From Reichenbachiella faecimaris (GTDB taxonomy: Bacteria; Bacteroidota; Bacteroidia; Cytophagales; Cyclobacteriaceae): a stretch of 64,000 bases of DNA. Position 1 is the first letter of the stretch, and each line of letters begins with the position of its first letter. The stretch lies in contig NZ_FWYF01000001.1 of the NCBI RefSeq assembly GCF_900176375.1, forward strand, positions 186,001 through 250,000, written 5' to 3'. Below, piece after piece: positions 1 through 9,893 of the stretch. Position numbers and translations under genes: made by a program. Below the pieces are notes generated by a model. It searched no databases and was not told the DNA's origin. It saw only the letters and a list, made by a program, of their open reading frames with translations.

Positions 1-1748
1 AATGTGAGATTACGGGTAAACCAGTTTTGTTTTGGGCTGTATTCCTGAATGAAATAAGATGCTCCAAATCCTATGAGCACCATGCCCATCCACATGCTTT
101 GAAAGATCGATACGATTAGGCCGATTAGAATCAGTCCAATATTGAGCCACATGGCTGTACTTTTTCTTTTGATCTTTAGTCCAAAAAACCAGTGAGCCAG
201 TGTTGGCAAAATGAAGAGTGCTACAATAAGTGCAGCCAACAAGGCAAAAGTCTTGGTGAAAGCCAAAGGCTGAAACAGTTTACCTTCGGCAGCTTGCATC
301 GTAAAGACTGGAACAAAACTGACAATGGTAGTAGAAACAGCGGTGAGTATTGCAGATGATACCTCGGACGCTCCATTGTAAATTGTATCAATAAGTTTTT
401 GGCCCGGTGGTGATTCATCAATGTGCTTGATGATGTTTTCAGAGAGAATAATCCCTAAATCGACCATGGTACCAATCGCAATGGCAATGCCTGACAATGC
501 GACTATATTCGCATCAACACCAAAGTACCGCATGGAGATGAATACCATAAGGACGGCAATGGGAAGGATACTGGAAATAAGTAAAGAGGCTCTCAAATTG
601 AAAACCATCACAATGACTACCAAAATGGAAATCAAGATTTCCAGAGATAAGGCTTCTTCCAGTGTGCCCAATGTTTCGTAAATGAGCTGCGAGCGATCGT
701 AGAAAGGCACAATGGTCAATTGACTTTCTATTCCGTTACTCAATATTTTCTTGGGCAGCCCCGGTGCTATTTCTTTTATCTTGTCTTTTACATTGTTGAT
801 CACCTGCAAAGGGTTGGAGCCATACCTAGCTACAACTACTCCACCTACGACTTCAGCTCCATCTTTGTCCAAAAGACCTCTTCGGGTAGCTGGGCCGAGA
901 CTGACTACTCCAATATCTTGAATACGGATTGGAACATTATCCTGAACAGTGACCACAGCCTTTTCAATGTCTTCTACCTTTTTCACATACCCCAAACCTC
1001 TCACTAGATATTCAGCCTGATTGATCTCTATGGTTTTGGCTCCTACATCTCTATTAGATTTTTTAACCGCCATCATTACTTTATGCAATGGGATGTTGTA
1101 TGCTTTCAGTGCATGAGGGTTAACATCTATCTGATATTCTTTTACAAAACCTCCAATTGAAGCCACTTCGGAAACCCCTTCCGTAGCGTTAAGCCCATAC
1201 TTCACATAGAAATCTTGAACGGTACGAATCTCATGCAGATCCCAACCTCCGGTAGGATTTCCATTTTTATCCCGCCCCTCTATGGTATACCAATAGACTT
1301 GACCCAGAGCAGTAGCATCAGGACCAAGTGCCGGCTGTACAGCATCCGGCAATAACCCGGAAGGCAAGGAGTTTAGTTTTTCCAGAATACGTGAACGTGA
1401 CCAATAGAATTCTATCTCTTCACTGAAGATGATATAGATACTAGAGAACCCGAAAATGGAAGAACTCCGAATAGACTTTACTCCCGGTATTCCTAAAAGA
1501 TATGTAGTTAAAGGATATGAAATCTGATCTTCTATGTCCTGAGGAGAACGCCCTGGCCATGGAGTGAAAACAATTTGTTGGTTTTCACCTATATCAGGTA
1601 TGGCATCAACTGGGACAGGATCAGAAGGCAAAGCTCCAACCTGCCAGCCAAATGGAGCGGTTACTATGCCCCAGGCAATAAAGCCAATGAGAATAAGTAA
1701 AGTGACGAGCTTGTTCTCTAAAAAGTATTTTATTATTCGATTCAGCAT
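1..1748 (-). CDS. CusA-type heavy-metal efflux RND pump, C-terminus cut by window edge
   Basis: I read this gene directly from the minus strand: an ATG at 1748 opens a frame that stays open to position 1, giving about 582 residues. The N-terminus is a membrane helix followed by VDAIPDIGENQ and FTPWPGRSPQDIEDQ, the hallmark of the HME branch of RND pumps. Around 480-430 the frame encodes GIAIAIGTMVDLGIILSEN, the transmembrane helix 4 segment that carries the proton-relay Asp. Such pumps export Cu(I)/Ag(I) or divalent metals from periplasm or cytoplasm through an adaptor and an outer-membrane channel. It lies downstream of a complete CzcA-TolC/adaptor set, so it is a second pump of the same resistance block. 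Its adaptor is presumably to the left of the window. Metal specificity cannot be read from what is visible. Confidence 0.93.
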   Translation of the reverse strand, partial: MLNRIIKYFLENKLVTLLILIGFIAWGIVTAPFGWQVGALPSDPVPVDAIPDIGENQQIVFTPWPGRSPQDIEDQISYPLTTYLLGIPGVKSIRSSSIFGFSSIYIIFSEEIEFYWSRSRILEKLNSLPSGLLPDAVQPALGPDATALGQVYWYTIEGRDKNGNPTGGWDLHEIRTVQDFYVKYGLNATEGVSEVASIGGFVKEYQIDVNPHALKAYNIPLHKVMMAVKKSNRDVGAKTIEINQAEYLVRGLGYVKKVEDIEKAVVTVQDNVPIRIQDIGVVSLGPATRRGLLDKDGAEVVGGVVVARYGSNPLQVINNVKDKIKEIAPGLPKKILSNGIESQLTIVPFYDRSQLIYETLGTLEEALSLEILISILVVIVMVFNLRASLLISSILPIAVLMVFISMRYFGVDANIVALSGIAIAIGTMVDLGIILSENIIKHIDESPPGQKLIDTIYNGASEVSSAILTAVSTTIVSFVPVFTMQAAEGKLFQPLAFTKTFALLAALIVALFILPTLAHWFFGLKIKRKSTAMWLNIGLILIGLIVSIFQSMWMGMVLIGFGASYFIQEYSPKQNWFTRNLT

Positions 1749-1787
1749 AATATGAATGATTAGAATTGAACATAAAGAATTTGTTCA

Positions 1788-1806
1788 AAAAGGCGAATAG
1801 CCTTTT
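1788..1806 (-). terminator. Hairpin terminator between the HYC_CC_PP gene and cusA
   Basis: AAAAGGC and GCCTTTT pair perfectly around the loop GAATA. On the minus strand the hairpin is followed by a short T tract. It sits in the gap between the end of the small secreted-protein gene (1851) and the start of the CusA gene (1748), so it would end transcription of the former. Confidence 0.55.
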
Positions 1807-1850
1807 GACCCGACAGAAATGCCAGGTTTAAGAAATCATATTATGCGGTC

Positions 1851-2279
1851 TTATATGCGGAATACCTGATGCAGAACAGAAATGTCCTGATCGATCAGAG
1901 GGGGTGAATAGTTTGCGTATTGAACCTCTTCATTGATTGAGGAGATAGGTAAGTGAAGAAATGTGATTATAAATGCAGCTACAAACTCAACATTAACACT
2001 ACTCTGAACAATAGAAGGTTTGAAATCATCTTCTATATCAAGAGACTGGTATGTATTCTCACAACAGGGCCCTTTTTTAATGTGGGTGCCAATCGGAGAA
2101 TCGTTTTCACACTCTTTATCCATATTAGCCATTCCGCAATCAAGTGCTTTATGCCCAAGGACAACTTTAGATTCAACAGCAAGACCACTACAATAATGAG
2201 TGGCCAACGAGAAACCTGAGTTGCCTGCGAGTAGAATAATTGCTAACGATATGGATATAAATTTTCTCACTACAACCAA
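1851..2279 (-). CDS. HYC_CC_PP family small secreted protein
   Basis: The 142-residue product has an N-terminal hydrophobic signal segment (residues about 5-25), then HYCSG, a central GPCCENTY and a C-terminal YSPPL. These three landmarks are those of the Bacteroidota family named HYC_CC_PP. Function is not established. Family members typically lie beside CusA/CzcA efflux genes, as here, and the Cys and His residues suggest periplasmic metal binding; that role is inference. About 130 bp separate it from the CDF gene upstream, so it may have its own promoter. Confidence 0.75.
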   Translation of the reverse strand: MVVVRKFISISLAIILLAGNSGFSLATHYCSGLAVESKVVLGHKALDCGMANMDKECENDSPIGTHIKKGPCCENTYQSLDIEDDFKPSIVQSSVNVEFVAAFIITFLHLPISSINEEVQYANYSPPLIDQDISVLHQVFRI

Positions 2280-2408
2280 AGATACGTAATTATAGAAGGT
2301 TTAGATTTATATAATTACAAGAATTCGTTACATAATTTTCAATCTGAATACTAATTGACTCATGTGAAATTTGTAACGAACAGACTTACATCAAATTTTC
2401 ATTTATTA

Positions 2409-3215
2409 TTATTTAGCAAGTTTAAGAATGCGAAGTGCCCCTCTGATAACTATTAAAAATATCATCGATCCAATAACTAGATCCGGGTATGGACTGGAAG
2501 TGAAATAAACCAATAGACCAGCTACGATCACACCAATATTAATGATGATATCATTCGAAGTGAATATCATAGAAGCCTGCATATGGGCCTCTTTGCTCTT
2601 TGTTTTTTGAATCAAGTATAGTGAGACTGAATTGGCAATTAAAGCCAAGCACGATACGGTGATCATTGTTTGAAAAACTGGCATTTCATCTACTCCTACA
2701 AACCTTCGAATCACTTCTATCAGACCTACGGCAGCCAGTGTGATTTGAAAATACCCACTCATCTTGGCGATGGACTTTTTCCTGGCAACAGCTGCTCCAA
2801 CGGCAAGGAGACTCAATGCATAAACTATGGAATCTGCCAGCATATCTAATGAATCAGCCACCAACCCCATCGATCTGGAAATCCACCCAAATGTCATTTC
2901 GATAATGAAAAACCCGAAATTGATACCAAGTACCCACCATAGGGCTTTCTTTTGGAGATGGTCATCGCTATCTTCTTTTATTTCATCATTTGATTCCATA
3001 CTATCAATAAGCGTAGCGTCTAATTTCAAAGCATAGATCTCTTGTTCGAAAACTGAGACTTCCCCTGTATGAAATACCGTAAGCCTTCTATTCGCAAGCT
3101 CAAAATCTAACCGCTGAATAGAAGGAATGCCTTCCAACTTCATTCGAATCATTTGCTCTTCAGAAGGGCAATCCATCTTTGTAATTATGAATGTGCTTTT
3201 TTGAATTATAGCCAT
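2409..3215 (-). CDS. Cation transporter, CDF-like, with N-terminal HMA-like domain
   Basis: The 268-residue product starts with a ferredoxin-like metal-associated domain (residues 1-70, MDCPSEEQMIRMKL) that keeps one Cys instead of CxxC. A charged linker and about six membrane helices follow. DSLDMLADS in the second helix and SNDIIIN in the fifth correspond to the acidic metal sites of cation diffusion facilitators. It would move a divalent metal such as Zn, Co or Cd across the inner membrane. The start overlaps the preceding methyltransferase-like gene by 10 bp, so the two are translationally coupled in the efflux operon. Confidence 0.8.
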   Translation of the reverse strand: MAIIQKSTFIITKMDCPSEEQMIRMKLEGIPSIQRLDFELANRRLTVFHTGEVSVFEQEIYALKLDATLIDSMESNDEIKEDSDDHLQKKALWWVLGINFGFFIIEMTFGWISRSMGLVADSLDMLADSIVYALSLLAVGAAVARKKSIAKMSGYFQITLAAVGLIEVIRRFVGVDEMPVFQTMITVSCLALIANSVSLYLIQKTKSKEAHMQASMIFTSNDIIINIGVIVAGLLVYFTSSPYPDLVIGSMIFLIVIRGALRILKLAK

Positions 3216-3805
3216 CTTCTTACTTTTGCTTTATATTTTAAATAATCCTGCCCTTGAACATTTTCTAAATACTCTTCTTCTAGTCGAACTTGTGTCTGAA
3301 TAGTAATAAAGGTCACAAATAGAATTGAAAAACTAAGTGTATTTGGAATGATCAAAAAAGTACCCAAATACGAAATCAGCACGCCTAGAAATATGGGATT
3401 TCGTGAATAGTTGAATAGTCCATGATTGATTAATTCGGTCTTCTCATTATAATCAATTCCAATTCTCCATGATTTGGACATTTGATATTGGGATATGCTA
3501 GTCCAGAGAAAAGAAAGAACTAACAGGATAAGTCCTGAAACCCTCAAGGGATCAGACTCCAAATAATCAATGGGAATAAGATATTGATATTGGTCAGGAA
3601 AAAATGAATAACACCCAATGGACATCCATGTTCCCAGAACCATTAATTTATACACACGTCCGATGTAGCCATGCGCCTTATCTGTTTTTCCGAAAACAAA
3701 CGGGTTTACACCCGTCTGCTTCCAGAGAATAACTGACCTTAGAACAAAGACCAATAACAAGTAAACTAGTGTCGCAATTGGTAGGAATATCTGATAGAAA
3801 TTCAT
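3206..3805 (-). CDS. Isoprenylcysteine/phospholipid methyltransferase-like integral membrane protein
   Basis: The 199-residue protein has about five hydrophobic helices and the motif NHGLFNYSRNPIFLGV, matching the YxxRNPxY region of the ICMT/PEMT methyltransferase fold. The C-terminal EEEYLENVQGQDYLKYKAK is also typical of the family. Members of this kind often sit inside Bacteroidota metal-efflux operons, but their substrate there is unknown. It ends 10 bp inside the CDF gene and starts 10 bp after the adaptor gene. Methyltransferase activity is a family prediction only. Confidence 0.75.
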   Translation of the reverse strand: MNFYQIFLPIATLVYLLLVFVLRSVILWKQTGVNPFVFGKTDKAHGYIGRVYKLMVLGTWMSIGCYSFFPDQYQYLIPIDYLESDPLRVSGLILLVLSFLWTSISQYQMSKSWRIGIDYNEKTELINHGLFNYSRNPIFLGVLISYLGTFLIIPNTLSFSILFVTFITIQTQVRLEEEYLENVQGQDYLKYKAKVRRWL

Positions 3806-3815
3806 TGTTGTAATT

Positions 3816-5003
3816 TTAGTGTTCGTGTTCCGCCTCTCCTTTCTTCATTTCTGCTAATAAATAGTAGGCATTGTTCCAGGCAACAATACTGTTTTTATTC
3901 AAAGTTTCAAGTGGCTTAATTTCAACCCAACCATCATCTTCAGTTCCCAAAACCACTTCAATGGGCTCAAATTCCCATTCTATTTCACCTCCTTCATCTT
4001 CTTTTGTTGCAGAAAATATGTAGAATTTTTCTCCCTCTTGAGCGACCCCCTGACGAGGTAGAGCATAAGCTTTAACTTCGTCAACCAATATGCGTCCCCG
4101 AACGTACATGCCAGGAATGAGTAGCCCTTCTTTGTTCTCAATTTCCGCATGTAAATGGATGGCTTTTGGATCTTGTTCAAACGCCTTGCCAACAGAATAT
4201 ATCTCTGCTTCCAACTCTTTATCTGGCGACGACTCTACTTTGAATTTTACTTTTTGACCCTTTTTCACCTTGCTCATATCCTTTTCAAAGACCATCAGGT
4301 CTGCATGAATATGATCAATATTGACGACCTCAAACATTTCTGTCTGAGGTTGAACATATTGTCCGGTTTTCACCTCTACTAACCGAATAAAACCTTCAAT
4401 TGGACTTTTCACGGGCACCTGTTCATAAATTTTGCCTGTTTGAATCTTACCCGTATTGAGCCCAAATAATCTGAGCTGAGCTTCTAAACCTTTTACCGTA
4501 CCATCCATCGATTTAAACTCGGCCTGAATTTTTTGAAACTCTTTTCCTGAGCCAACCTTTTCCTCATAGAGTTTCTTTTGTCTTTGATACTCTTTTTCTA
4601 AGTAGTGAAATTGGTTCCATGCGTTAACATAATCTGTCTGTAACTGAATCAAATTAGGGTGACTGATGTAGGCTAGAACTTGCCCCTTTCGTACTTTGTC
4701 ACCTTCTATTACTTTTATAAGTGAGACATTGGCTCCAATAATGGCTGTGACAGTAGCCTCATTTTGAGGCGGCACCTCCAATTCGCCATTTGCTTCTACA
4801 TAGGATGACAAGTTCTTACGTGGAATCGTATCTACTTTCATCTCCAGTGATTGGAATTGCTGAACTGAAAAGTGCACCTTGTCTCCATGCCCTTCTTTCT
4901 CTTCATGATCATTGTTTTCAGTAACTGTTGGTTTTCCACAAGCCACCATCAATATCACTACTGGTAGGAAGAGAATTTTTGATTTTATATTCGTTATACT
5001 CAT
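3816..5003 (-). CDS. Periplasmic adaptor (membrane-fusion) lipoprotein of the CzcA pump
   Basis: The 395-residue product has a lipoprotein signal (LPVVILMVACG, lipid Cys near residue 22), a His/Glu-rich mature N-terminus, a biotinyl-lipoyl half (GDKVRKGQVLAYISHPNL), a coiled-coil hairpin around residues 125-185, a second lipoyl half (VKSPIEGFIRLVEVKTGQYV) and beta-barrel domains. This is the HlyD/CzcB/CusB layout. It bridges the inner-membrane pump and the outer-membrane channel. The C-terminus ends in HEH, a possible metal-binding tail. It lies 60 bp downstream of the pump-channel fusion gene. Cu versus Zn/Co/Cd specificity is not settled. Confidence 0.92.
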   Translation of the reverse strand: MSITNIKSKILFLPVVILMVACGKPTVTENNDHEEKEGHGDKVHFSVQQFQSLEMKVDTIPRKNLSSYVEANGELEVPPQNEATVTAIIGANVSLIKVIEGDKVRKGQVLAYISHPNLIQLQTDYVNAWNQFHYLEKEYQRQKKLYEEKVGSGKEFQKIQAEFKSMDGTVKGLEAQLRLFGLNTGKIQTGKIYEQVPVKSPIEGFIRLVEVKTGQYVQPQTEMFEVVNIDHIHADLMVFEKDMSKVKKGQKVKFKVESSPDKELEAEIYSVGKAFEQDPKAIHLHAEIENKEGLLIPGMYVRGRILVDEVKAYALPRQGVAQEGEKFYIFSATKEDEGGEIEWEFEPIEVVLGTEDDGWVEIKPLETLNKNSIVAWNNAYYLLAEMKKGEAEHEH

Positions 5004-5063
5004 TTTTCTTATCGTTTCAGAGAGTATTTAACACCCTCGATTTCGTTTAATTTCTTCTATTAA

Positions 5064-8000
5064 TTATTGGCCTATGAGGTATTCCAATTCTATTATGGCT
5101 TGGTTGTACTCATTTATAGTATTGAGGTAATTGAATTTTAATTGCAATCCCTGATTGAGACTTTGAAAGTATTCCACGTAATCAATGGCTCCATTTTCAA
5201 AGCTCTTTTGAGCGTTTTGGATAATTAATTCAGCTTGAGGCACCGCCTTTTCTTGATAGTAATTCAGACTACCTCGATACTTGAAAACCGCTTGTAACTG
5301 CTGGTCATATTGACCTTTTAAAACTGTTGAAAAGTAATCAGCCCTCGTTTGTGCCATTTCACTCTTGAGCTTGGCAACTTTGATCTTGGCTTTGTCAGAT
5401 CCGTAAAACAATGGAATAGAAATGCCAGCTTGTATGCCACTGAAGCGATCCGAAGAACCAGCAATTTCTCCATTGGTATTTACTGTACCCGTTAAAGATT
5501 GATTAAAATATCCAACGGATAAACCAGGGAGCATTTTTGAGGATTGGACCGACACATTTGCGTCTGCAATCTCAATTTGCTGAATGATATAAGCCATCTT
5601 GGGATTATCATCTATTCGAGCTGAATCAATATTAGAAATGAGGCCTCTTACTCCCAATTGTTCAGGATTAAAGGTCATCTCATCTTTTGCATTCAAAAGT
5701 ACCCTAAGCTCGTACTCTTGAATCTCGGTATCTGATTGTAACAATTGCAGATTATTTTGTATTTCCATGACCCGTGTTTCCGCTGCTGCTTTTTCTAAGT
5801 AGCCAGATGCTTCCGTCTCATATCTGATGTTGGCAGCATGTAAGAAACGTCGGAAAAGGCTATCCTGAAAGGCCAATAATTCTTGCCTTTCTCTGAGATA
5901 GACGAGTTGGAGCCAGGATTGCTTGATATTCCTTTTCAGTTCGTTTTCAGTAACCTTGAGCAGCTTTTCAGAACCAGAAATCTGTGCTTTGGCCAATTTG
6001 CTTTGGTTTGAATATACAGTTGGGAACTCAAAACTCTGGTTCAATTCCCAGGCAAAATCATTTTCAAAGCTGTTGTATTGTCCGTATTGAATACCGAAAT
6101 CAGTTTTGCCAGGATTGAAACTTCCTCGCTTATTTTGTCGCTCTGCTTCGATATTGGTTTTGGCTACCTGCACATTCCCATTGTTGGCCAACCCAATTTC
6201 AATAGCCTGCGCAAGGGTGGTAATTTGTTGTTGTTCCGAGCCCTGTGCCTTAGACTCATTTACTGAGAATACAAAGAGTAAACCAATCACCACAGATGCT
6301 AGACTTGCTTTTGGTAAGGTAATTTTGCTGGATCTACTCTCAACCCATTGATAAAGAACAGGAAGCACGAACAAGGTCAGAAATGTTGCGGTGATCATTC
6401 CACCTATTACCACAGTAGCCAATGGACGTTGTACTTCTGCGCCAGCAGAACTGGAAATAGCCATAGGTAAAAACCCAAGCACATCAGTAAGAGCTGTCAA
6501 CAAGATGGGTCTTATCCGTCTCTTAGCACCCAATCGAATCCGTCGATTGAGATCGGTCATTCCTTCCTCTTTCAATTCGTTCCAACCGCCAATAAGGACG
6601 AGTCCATTTAATACCGCTACTCCGAAAAGCACAATAAAGCCTACCCCAGCTGAAATACTAAAAGGCATGCCACGCAACCAAAGTGCGAAGACACCACCTA
6701 TAGCAGCGAGGGGAATGGCCATATAAATCATAAGAGACTGTCGAAACGATTTCAGTGCAAAGAAGATTAATAAGAAGATCAAGCCTAAAGCTACTGGTAC
6801 AACCACCTGAAGTCTTTTGCTTGCTCTTTCTAGGTTTTCGAATGCTCCGCCATAACGAATGTAGTATCCCGCTGGCAGCTCCAACTTGGATTCTAATTTT
6901 TTCTGAATTTCAGTTACTAAGGATTTCACATCTCGACCTCTGACGTTGATACCTACATAGATTCTTCTATTGGTATTATCCCTGCTGATTTGCATTGGCC
7001 CTGGCTGGTAACTTATTTCAGCTACTTCCTTTAATGGAATTTGTGAACCGTTTGGAATATTTATGTAAAGATTTTTAAGGTTATCAATGCTTTTTCGATG
7101 CTCTTCATTCAACCTCACCACAAGGTCGAATCGCTTTTCTCCTTCAAATATTACTCCTGCCTTTCCTCCTGCAAATGATGATTCAAGTATCAAATTAAGC
7201 TGATTCACATTAAGCCCATATTGAGCTAGTTTGTATCTATTGTACTTTACTGTCATTTGTGGAAGGCCTTTTGTAGCTTCCACGCGCATATCTCCAATAC
7301 CCGGAGTGCCTGCTATGATTTTCGCTACTTCTTCTGCTTTGCTGGCCAGAATATTGATATCCTCTCCATAAAGCTTAATGGCTATATCTTCTCGGACACC
7401 TTCAAGCAATTCATTGAAACGCATTTCAATGGGTTGAGTGAACTCATAATTAACTCCTGGAATTTGCTCAACAGTCTTCTTCATTTTTTCCACCAGCTCG
7501 TCTTTTGAAGAAGCAGACGTCCATTCATCTTTTGGTTTGAGAATAACAAAAACATCAGCCAAATCCATGGGCATGGGGTCTGTAGGGACTTCTGCTACGC
7601 CAATACGACTAACTATCTTTTCTACCTCTGGAAACTCTTGCTTGACTAATTTTTCAATCTTAGTCGTGGTTTCAATTGTTTCAGTTAAGGAGCTGCCCGG
7701 CTTCAATATGGCATGGAAGGCAAGATCCCCTTCATCCAACTCAGGAATAAATTCACCTCCCATTCGGGAAAAGGTGAATATTGCGAGTACCAATAACACG
7801 ATAGCAGAGGACATCAATATCCAGCTCTTTTTCAAAGCCTTGCCCAAAACAGGTTCATATATATTTTCTAACCATACTACGAAACGATCTCCCCAGGACA
7901 CTTTGTCCGTATTGCCCATTCTTATAAACCAAGCCGACATCATAGGAACATAGGTCAAACACAAAATCATGACACCTATCATGGCGAACATGAAAGTAAG

Positions 8001-9434
8001 TGCCATAGGTTGGAACATTTTTCCTTCTACACCTTCTAAGGCCAATATTGGAATAAATACAATTAGGATAATTAACTGTCCAAAAAAGGCAGAATTCATC
8101 ATTTTGCTAGAAGCACTATATGCAACTTCATCTCTCAATTCCTTAGTGACGGATTGCTTTTTGAGTACCCTGTCATGCAATAGGAAAACGGTGCTTTCCA
8201 CAATGATAACTGCACCATCTACAATGATCCCAAAGTCTATGGCTCCCAAACTCATGAGGTTTGCCCACACATCAAACACATTCATCAGAATGAATGCGAA
8301 TAGTAATGAAAGAGGGATGGTGGATGCCACGATTAGCCCACCTCTCCAATTACCTAATAGAAAGACTAACACAAAAATGACAATCAAAGCTCCTTCTGTT
8401 AGGTTTTGTCCAACTGTTCCAGTGGTCTTCGCAATCAGTTTGCTTCGGTCAAGCAGCGGTTCAATAATCACTCCTTCCGGAAGTGACTGTTGGATTAGCT
8501 TCATTCGCTCTTTGACATTGGAAATGACATCATTGGAATTAGCTCCTTTTAACATCATTACCAACCCACCGACAACTTCACCAACTCCATCTTGAGTGAG
8601 TGCACCGTAGCGAATGGCTGATCCATATTGAACTTTTGCGACATCCTTTATCTGTATAGGCAGACCATTAGTGGTTTTCACTACGATATTCTCTAGGTCT
8701 TTAAGGCTTCGAGCTAATCCTTCTCCTCTAATGAAATTTGCTTGATGGTCTTTTTCAATATATGCTCCGCCTGTGTTTTGATTGTTATTTTCAAGCGCTT
8801 GAAAAACATCCAATGTAGTGATACCAATGGCCTTGAGCTTATCAGGGTCTATGGCCACCTCATATTGTTTGATTTTACCACCAATAGCATTGATTTCTAC
8901 GACACCGGGCACCATTGCCATTTGTCGTTGGACAATCCAATCTTGAATTGTTCTAAGGTCTGTAGGTGTATACTGACCTTGATGATCTTCATCAACCTTT
9001 AAAGTGTATTGATAGATTTCACCCAATCCAGTACTAATTGGCCCCATCGAGGGTTCACCAAAACCTTTTGGAATATCCTCTTTCACCTCAGTTAGTTTTT
9101 CTGCAACTAACTGACGAGGCAGGTAGGTTCCCTGATCATCCTCAAAAACAATAGTAACTACAGAAAGACCGAACCGAGAGATGGAGCGAATTTCTATTAC
9201 TCCTGGAAGATTGGACATGGCAATCTCCACTGGATAGGTGACGAATTGCTCAATGTCTTCAGTTCCTAAATTAGGAGCTTGCGTGATTACCTGTACTTGA
9301 TTATTGGTGATATCTGGTACAGCGTCGAGCGGAACTTTGGTAATACTCCAAATGCCCGTGACAATAAGTATTATAGTGAGTATTGCAATTAAGAGTTTAT
9401 TCTTAATTGAGAACTCAATTAAAGCATTGATCAT
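5064..9434 (-). CDS. CzcA-type RND pump fused to a TolC-type outer-membrane channel
   Basis: The 1456-residue protein is two families in one frame. Residues 1 to about 1040 are a full CusA/CzcA pump with VPLDAVPDITNNQVQV near the N-terminus and the helix 4 signature GAIDFGIIVDGAVIIVES with its acidic proton-relay residues. After the last pump helix comes a short cytosolic link, then a signal-like hydrophobic stretch (ASVVIGLLFVFSV...SKAQ) and about 400 residues of TolC/CzcC-like outer-membrane factor with two coiled-coil repeats, ending ELEYLIGQ. Such fusions are known in Bacteroidota. How the channel half reaches the outer membrane is unclear: the internal signal may be cleaved to release it. 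The pump likely exports divalent cations with the adaptor encoded next. Confidence 0.93.
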   Translation of the reverse strand: MINALIEFSIKNKLLIAILTIILIVTGIWSITKVPLDAVPDITNNQVQVITQAPNLGTEDIEQFVTYPVEIAMSNLPGVIEIRSISRFGLSVVTIVFEDDQGTYLPRQLVAEKLTEVKEDIPKGFGEPSMGPISTGLGEIYQYTLKVDEDHQGQYTPTDLRTIQDWIVQRQMAMVPGVVEINAIGGKIKQYEVAIDPDKLKAIGITTLDVFQALENNNQNTGGAYIEKDHQANFIRGEGLARSLKDLENIVVKTTNGLPIQIKDVAKVQYGSAIRYGALTQDGVGEVVGGLVMMLKGANSNDVISNVKERMKLIQQSLPEGVIIEPLLDRSKLIAKTTGTVGQNLTEGALIVIFVLVFLLGNWRGGLIVASTIPLSLLFAFILMNVFDVWANLMSLGAIDFGIIVDGAVIIVESTVFLLHDRVLKKQSVTKELRDEVAYSASSKMMNSAFFGQLIILIVFIPILALEGVEGKMFQPMALTFMFAMIGVMILCLTYVPMMSAWFIRMGNTDKVSWGDRFVVWLENIYEPVLGKALKKSWILMSSAIVLLVLAIFTFSRMGGEFIPELDEGDLAFHAILKPGSSLTETIETTTKIEKLVKQEFPEVEKIVSRIGVAEVPTDPMPMDLADVFVILKPKDEWTSASSKDELVEKMKKTVEQIPGVNYEFTQPIEMRFNELLEGVREDIAIKLYGEDINILASKAEEVAKIIAGTPGIGDMRVEATKGLPQMTVKYNRYKLAQYGLNVNQLNLILESSFAGGKAGVIFEGEKRFDLVVRLNEEHRKSIDNLKNLYINIPNGSQIPLKEVAEISYQPGPMQISRDNTNRRIYVGINVRGRDVKSLVTEIQKKLESKLELPAGYYIRYGGAFENLERASKRLQVVVPVALGLIFLLIFFALKSFRQSLMIYMAIPLAAIGGVFALWLRGMPFSISAGVGFIVLFGVAVLNGLVLIGGWNELKEEGMTDLNRRIRLGAKRRIRPILLTALTDVLGFLPMAISSSAGAEVQRPLATVVIGGMITATFLTLFVLPVLYQWVESRSSKITLPKASLASVVIGLLFVFSVNESKAQGSEQQQITTLAQAIEIGLANNGNVQVAKTNIEAERQNKRGSFNPGKTDFGIQYGQYNSFENDFAWELNQSFEFPTVYSNQSKLAKAQISGSEKLLKVTENELKRNIKQSWLQLVYLRERQELLAFQDSLFRRFLHAANIRYETEASGYLEKAAAETRVMEIQNNLQLLQSDTEIQEYELRVLLNAKDEMTFNPEQLGVRGLISNIDSARIDDNPKMAYIIQQIEIADANVSVQSSKMLPGLSVGYFNQSLTGTVNTNGEIAGSSDRFSGIQAGISIPLFYGSDKAKIKVAKLKSEMAQTRADYFSTVLKGQYDQQLQAVFKYRGSLNYYQEKAVPQAELIIQNAQKSFENGAIDYVEYFQSLNQGLQLKFNYLNTINEYNQAIIELEYLIGQ

Positions 9435-9530
9435 ATTAAAATGAGTTTAATATTCAGTTTGAAATAATAATGAATAGCCGATCTTCACAATCAACTATAG
9501 GAACAGATTTATCCCTATGATAGACTGAAT

Positions 9531-9839
9531 TTAAACTTTGGGAGGTTGCAGAACCGACATTTGAAACCCATCGGTTAATAGGTCTGAATAGCTGGTTTCA
9601 AGAAGAATATATGGAAGCACTACTAGATTAGAATAAAAAGAAGGATGTGTGGTAAAATGCGATTGGCAACATTGACACACACAAAACGGTGAACATAAAT
9701 CAACATCGGCATCATGATCATGATCTGCATTCAATGCAGAGATCGATACCGAGTCAACTTGACTCAAATCATTATCCGCACATGGAACTAAGGATAGTCC
9801 CAAAATAAACAATGCCAATATGATTGCTATTGATCGCAT
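9531..9839 (-). CDS. Small Cys/His-rich secreted protein (DUF6660-like)
   Basis: I start this at the ATG at 9839, directly before the signal sequence RSIAIILALFILGLSLVPC. An ATG 24 bp further upstream would add eight residues without a signal-peptide role. The mature part has a DHDHDADVD stretch and CSPFCVCQCC, good candidate metal ligands, and ends QPPKV. It resembles the short Bacteroidota family DUF6660 found beside CzcA operons. It is the gene directly upstream of the pump-channel fusion. A periplasmic metal-binding role is inference. Confidence 0.65.
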   Translation of the reverse strand: MRSIAIILALFILGLSLVPCADNDLSQVDSVSISALNADHDHDADVDLCSPFCVCQCCQSHFTTHPSFYSNLVVLPYILLETSYSDLLTDGFQMSVLQPPKV

Positions 9840-9893
9840 AAGGCAAACATAGGAAATAAACAATGCAACCTGTTTGCAAAGTTCAATAGTTGG

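Noticed and set aside
7969-8595. 208-residue open frame on the plus strand
   Set aside because: It is antisense to the well-conserved CzcA sequence, has low-complexity Ser/Thr/Pro composition and no recognisable domain.
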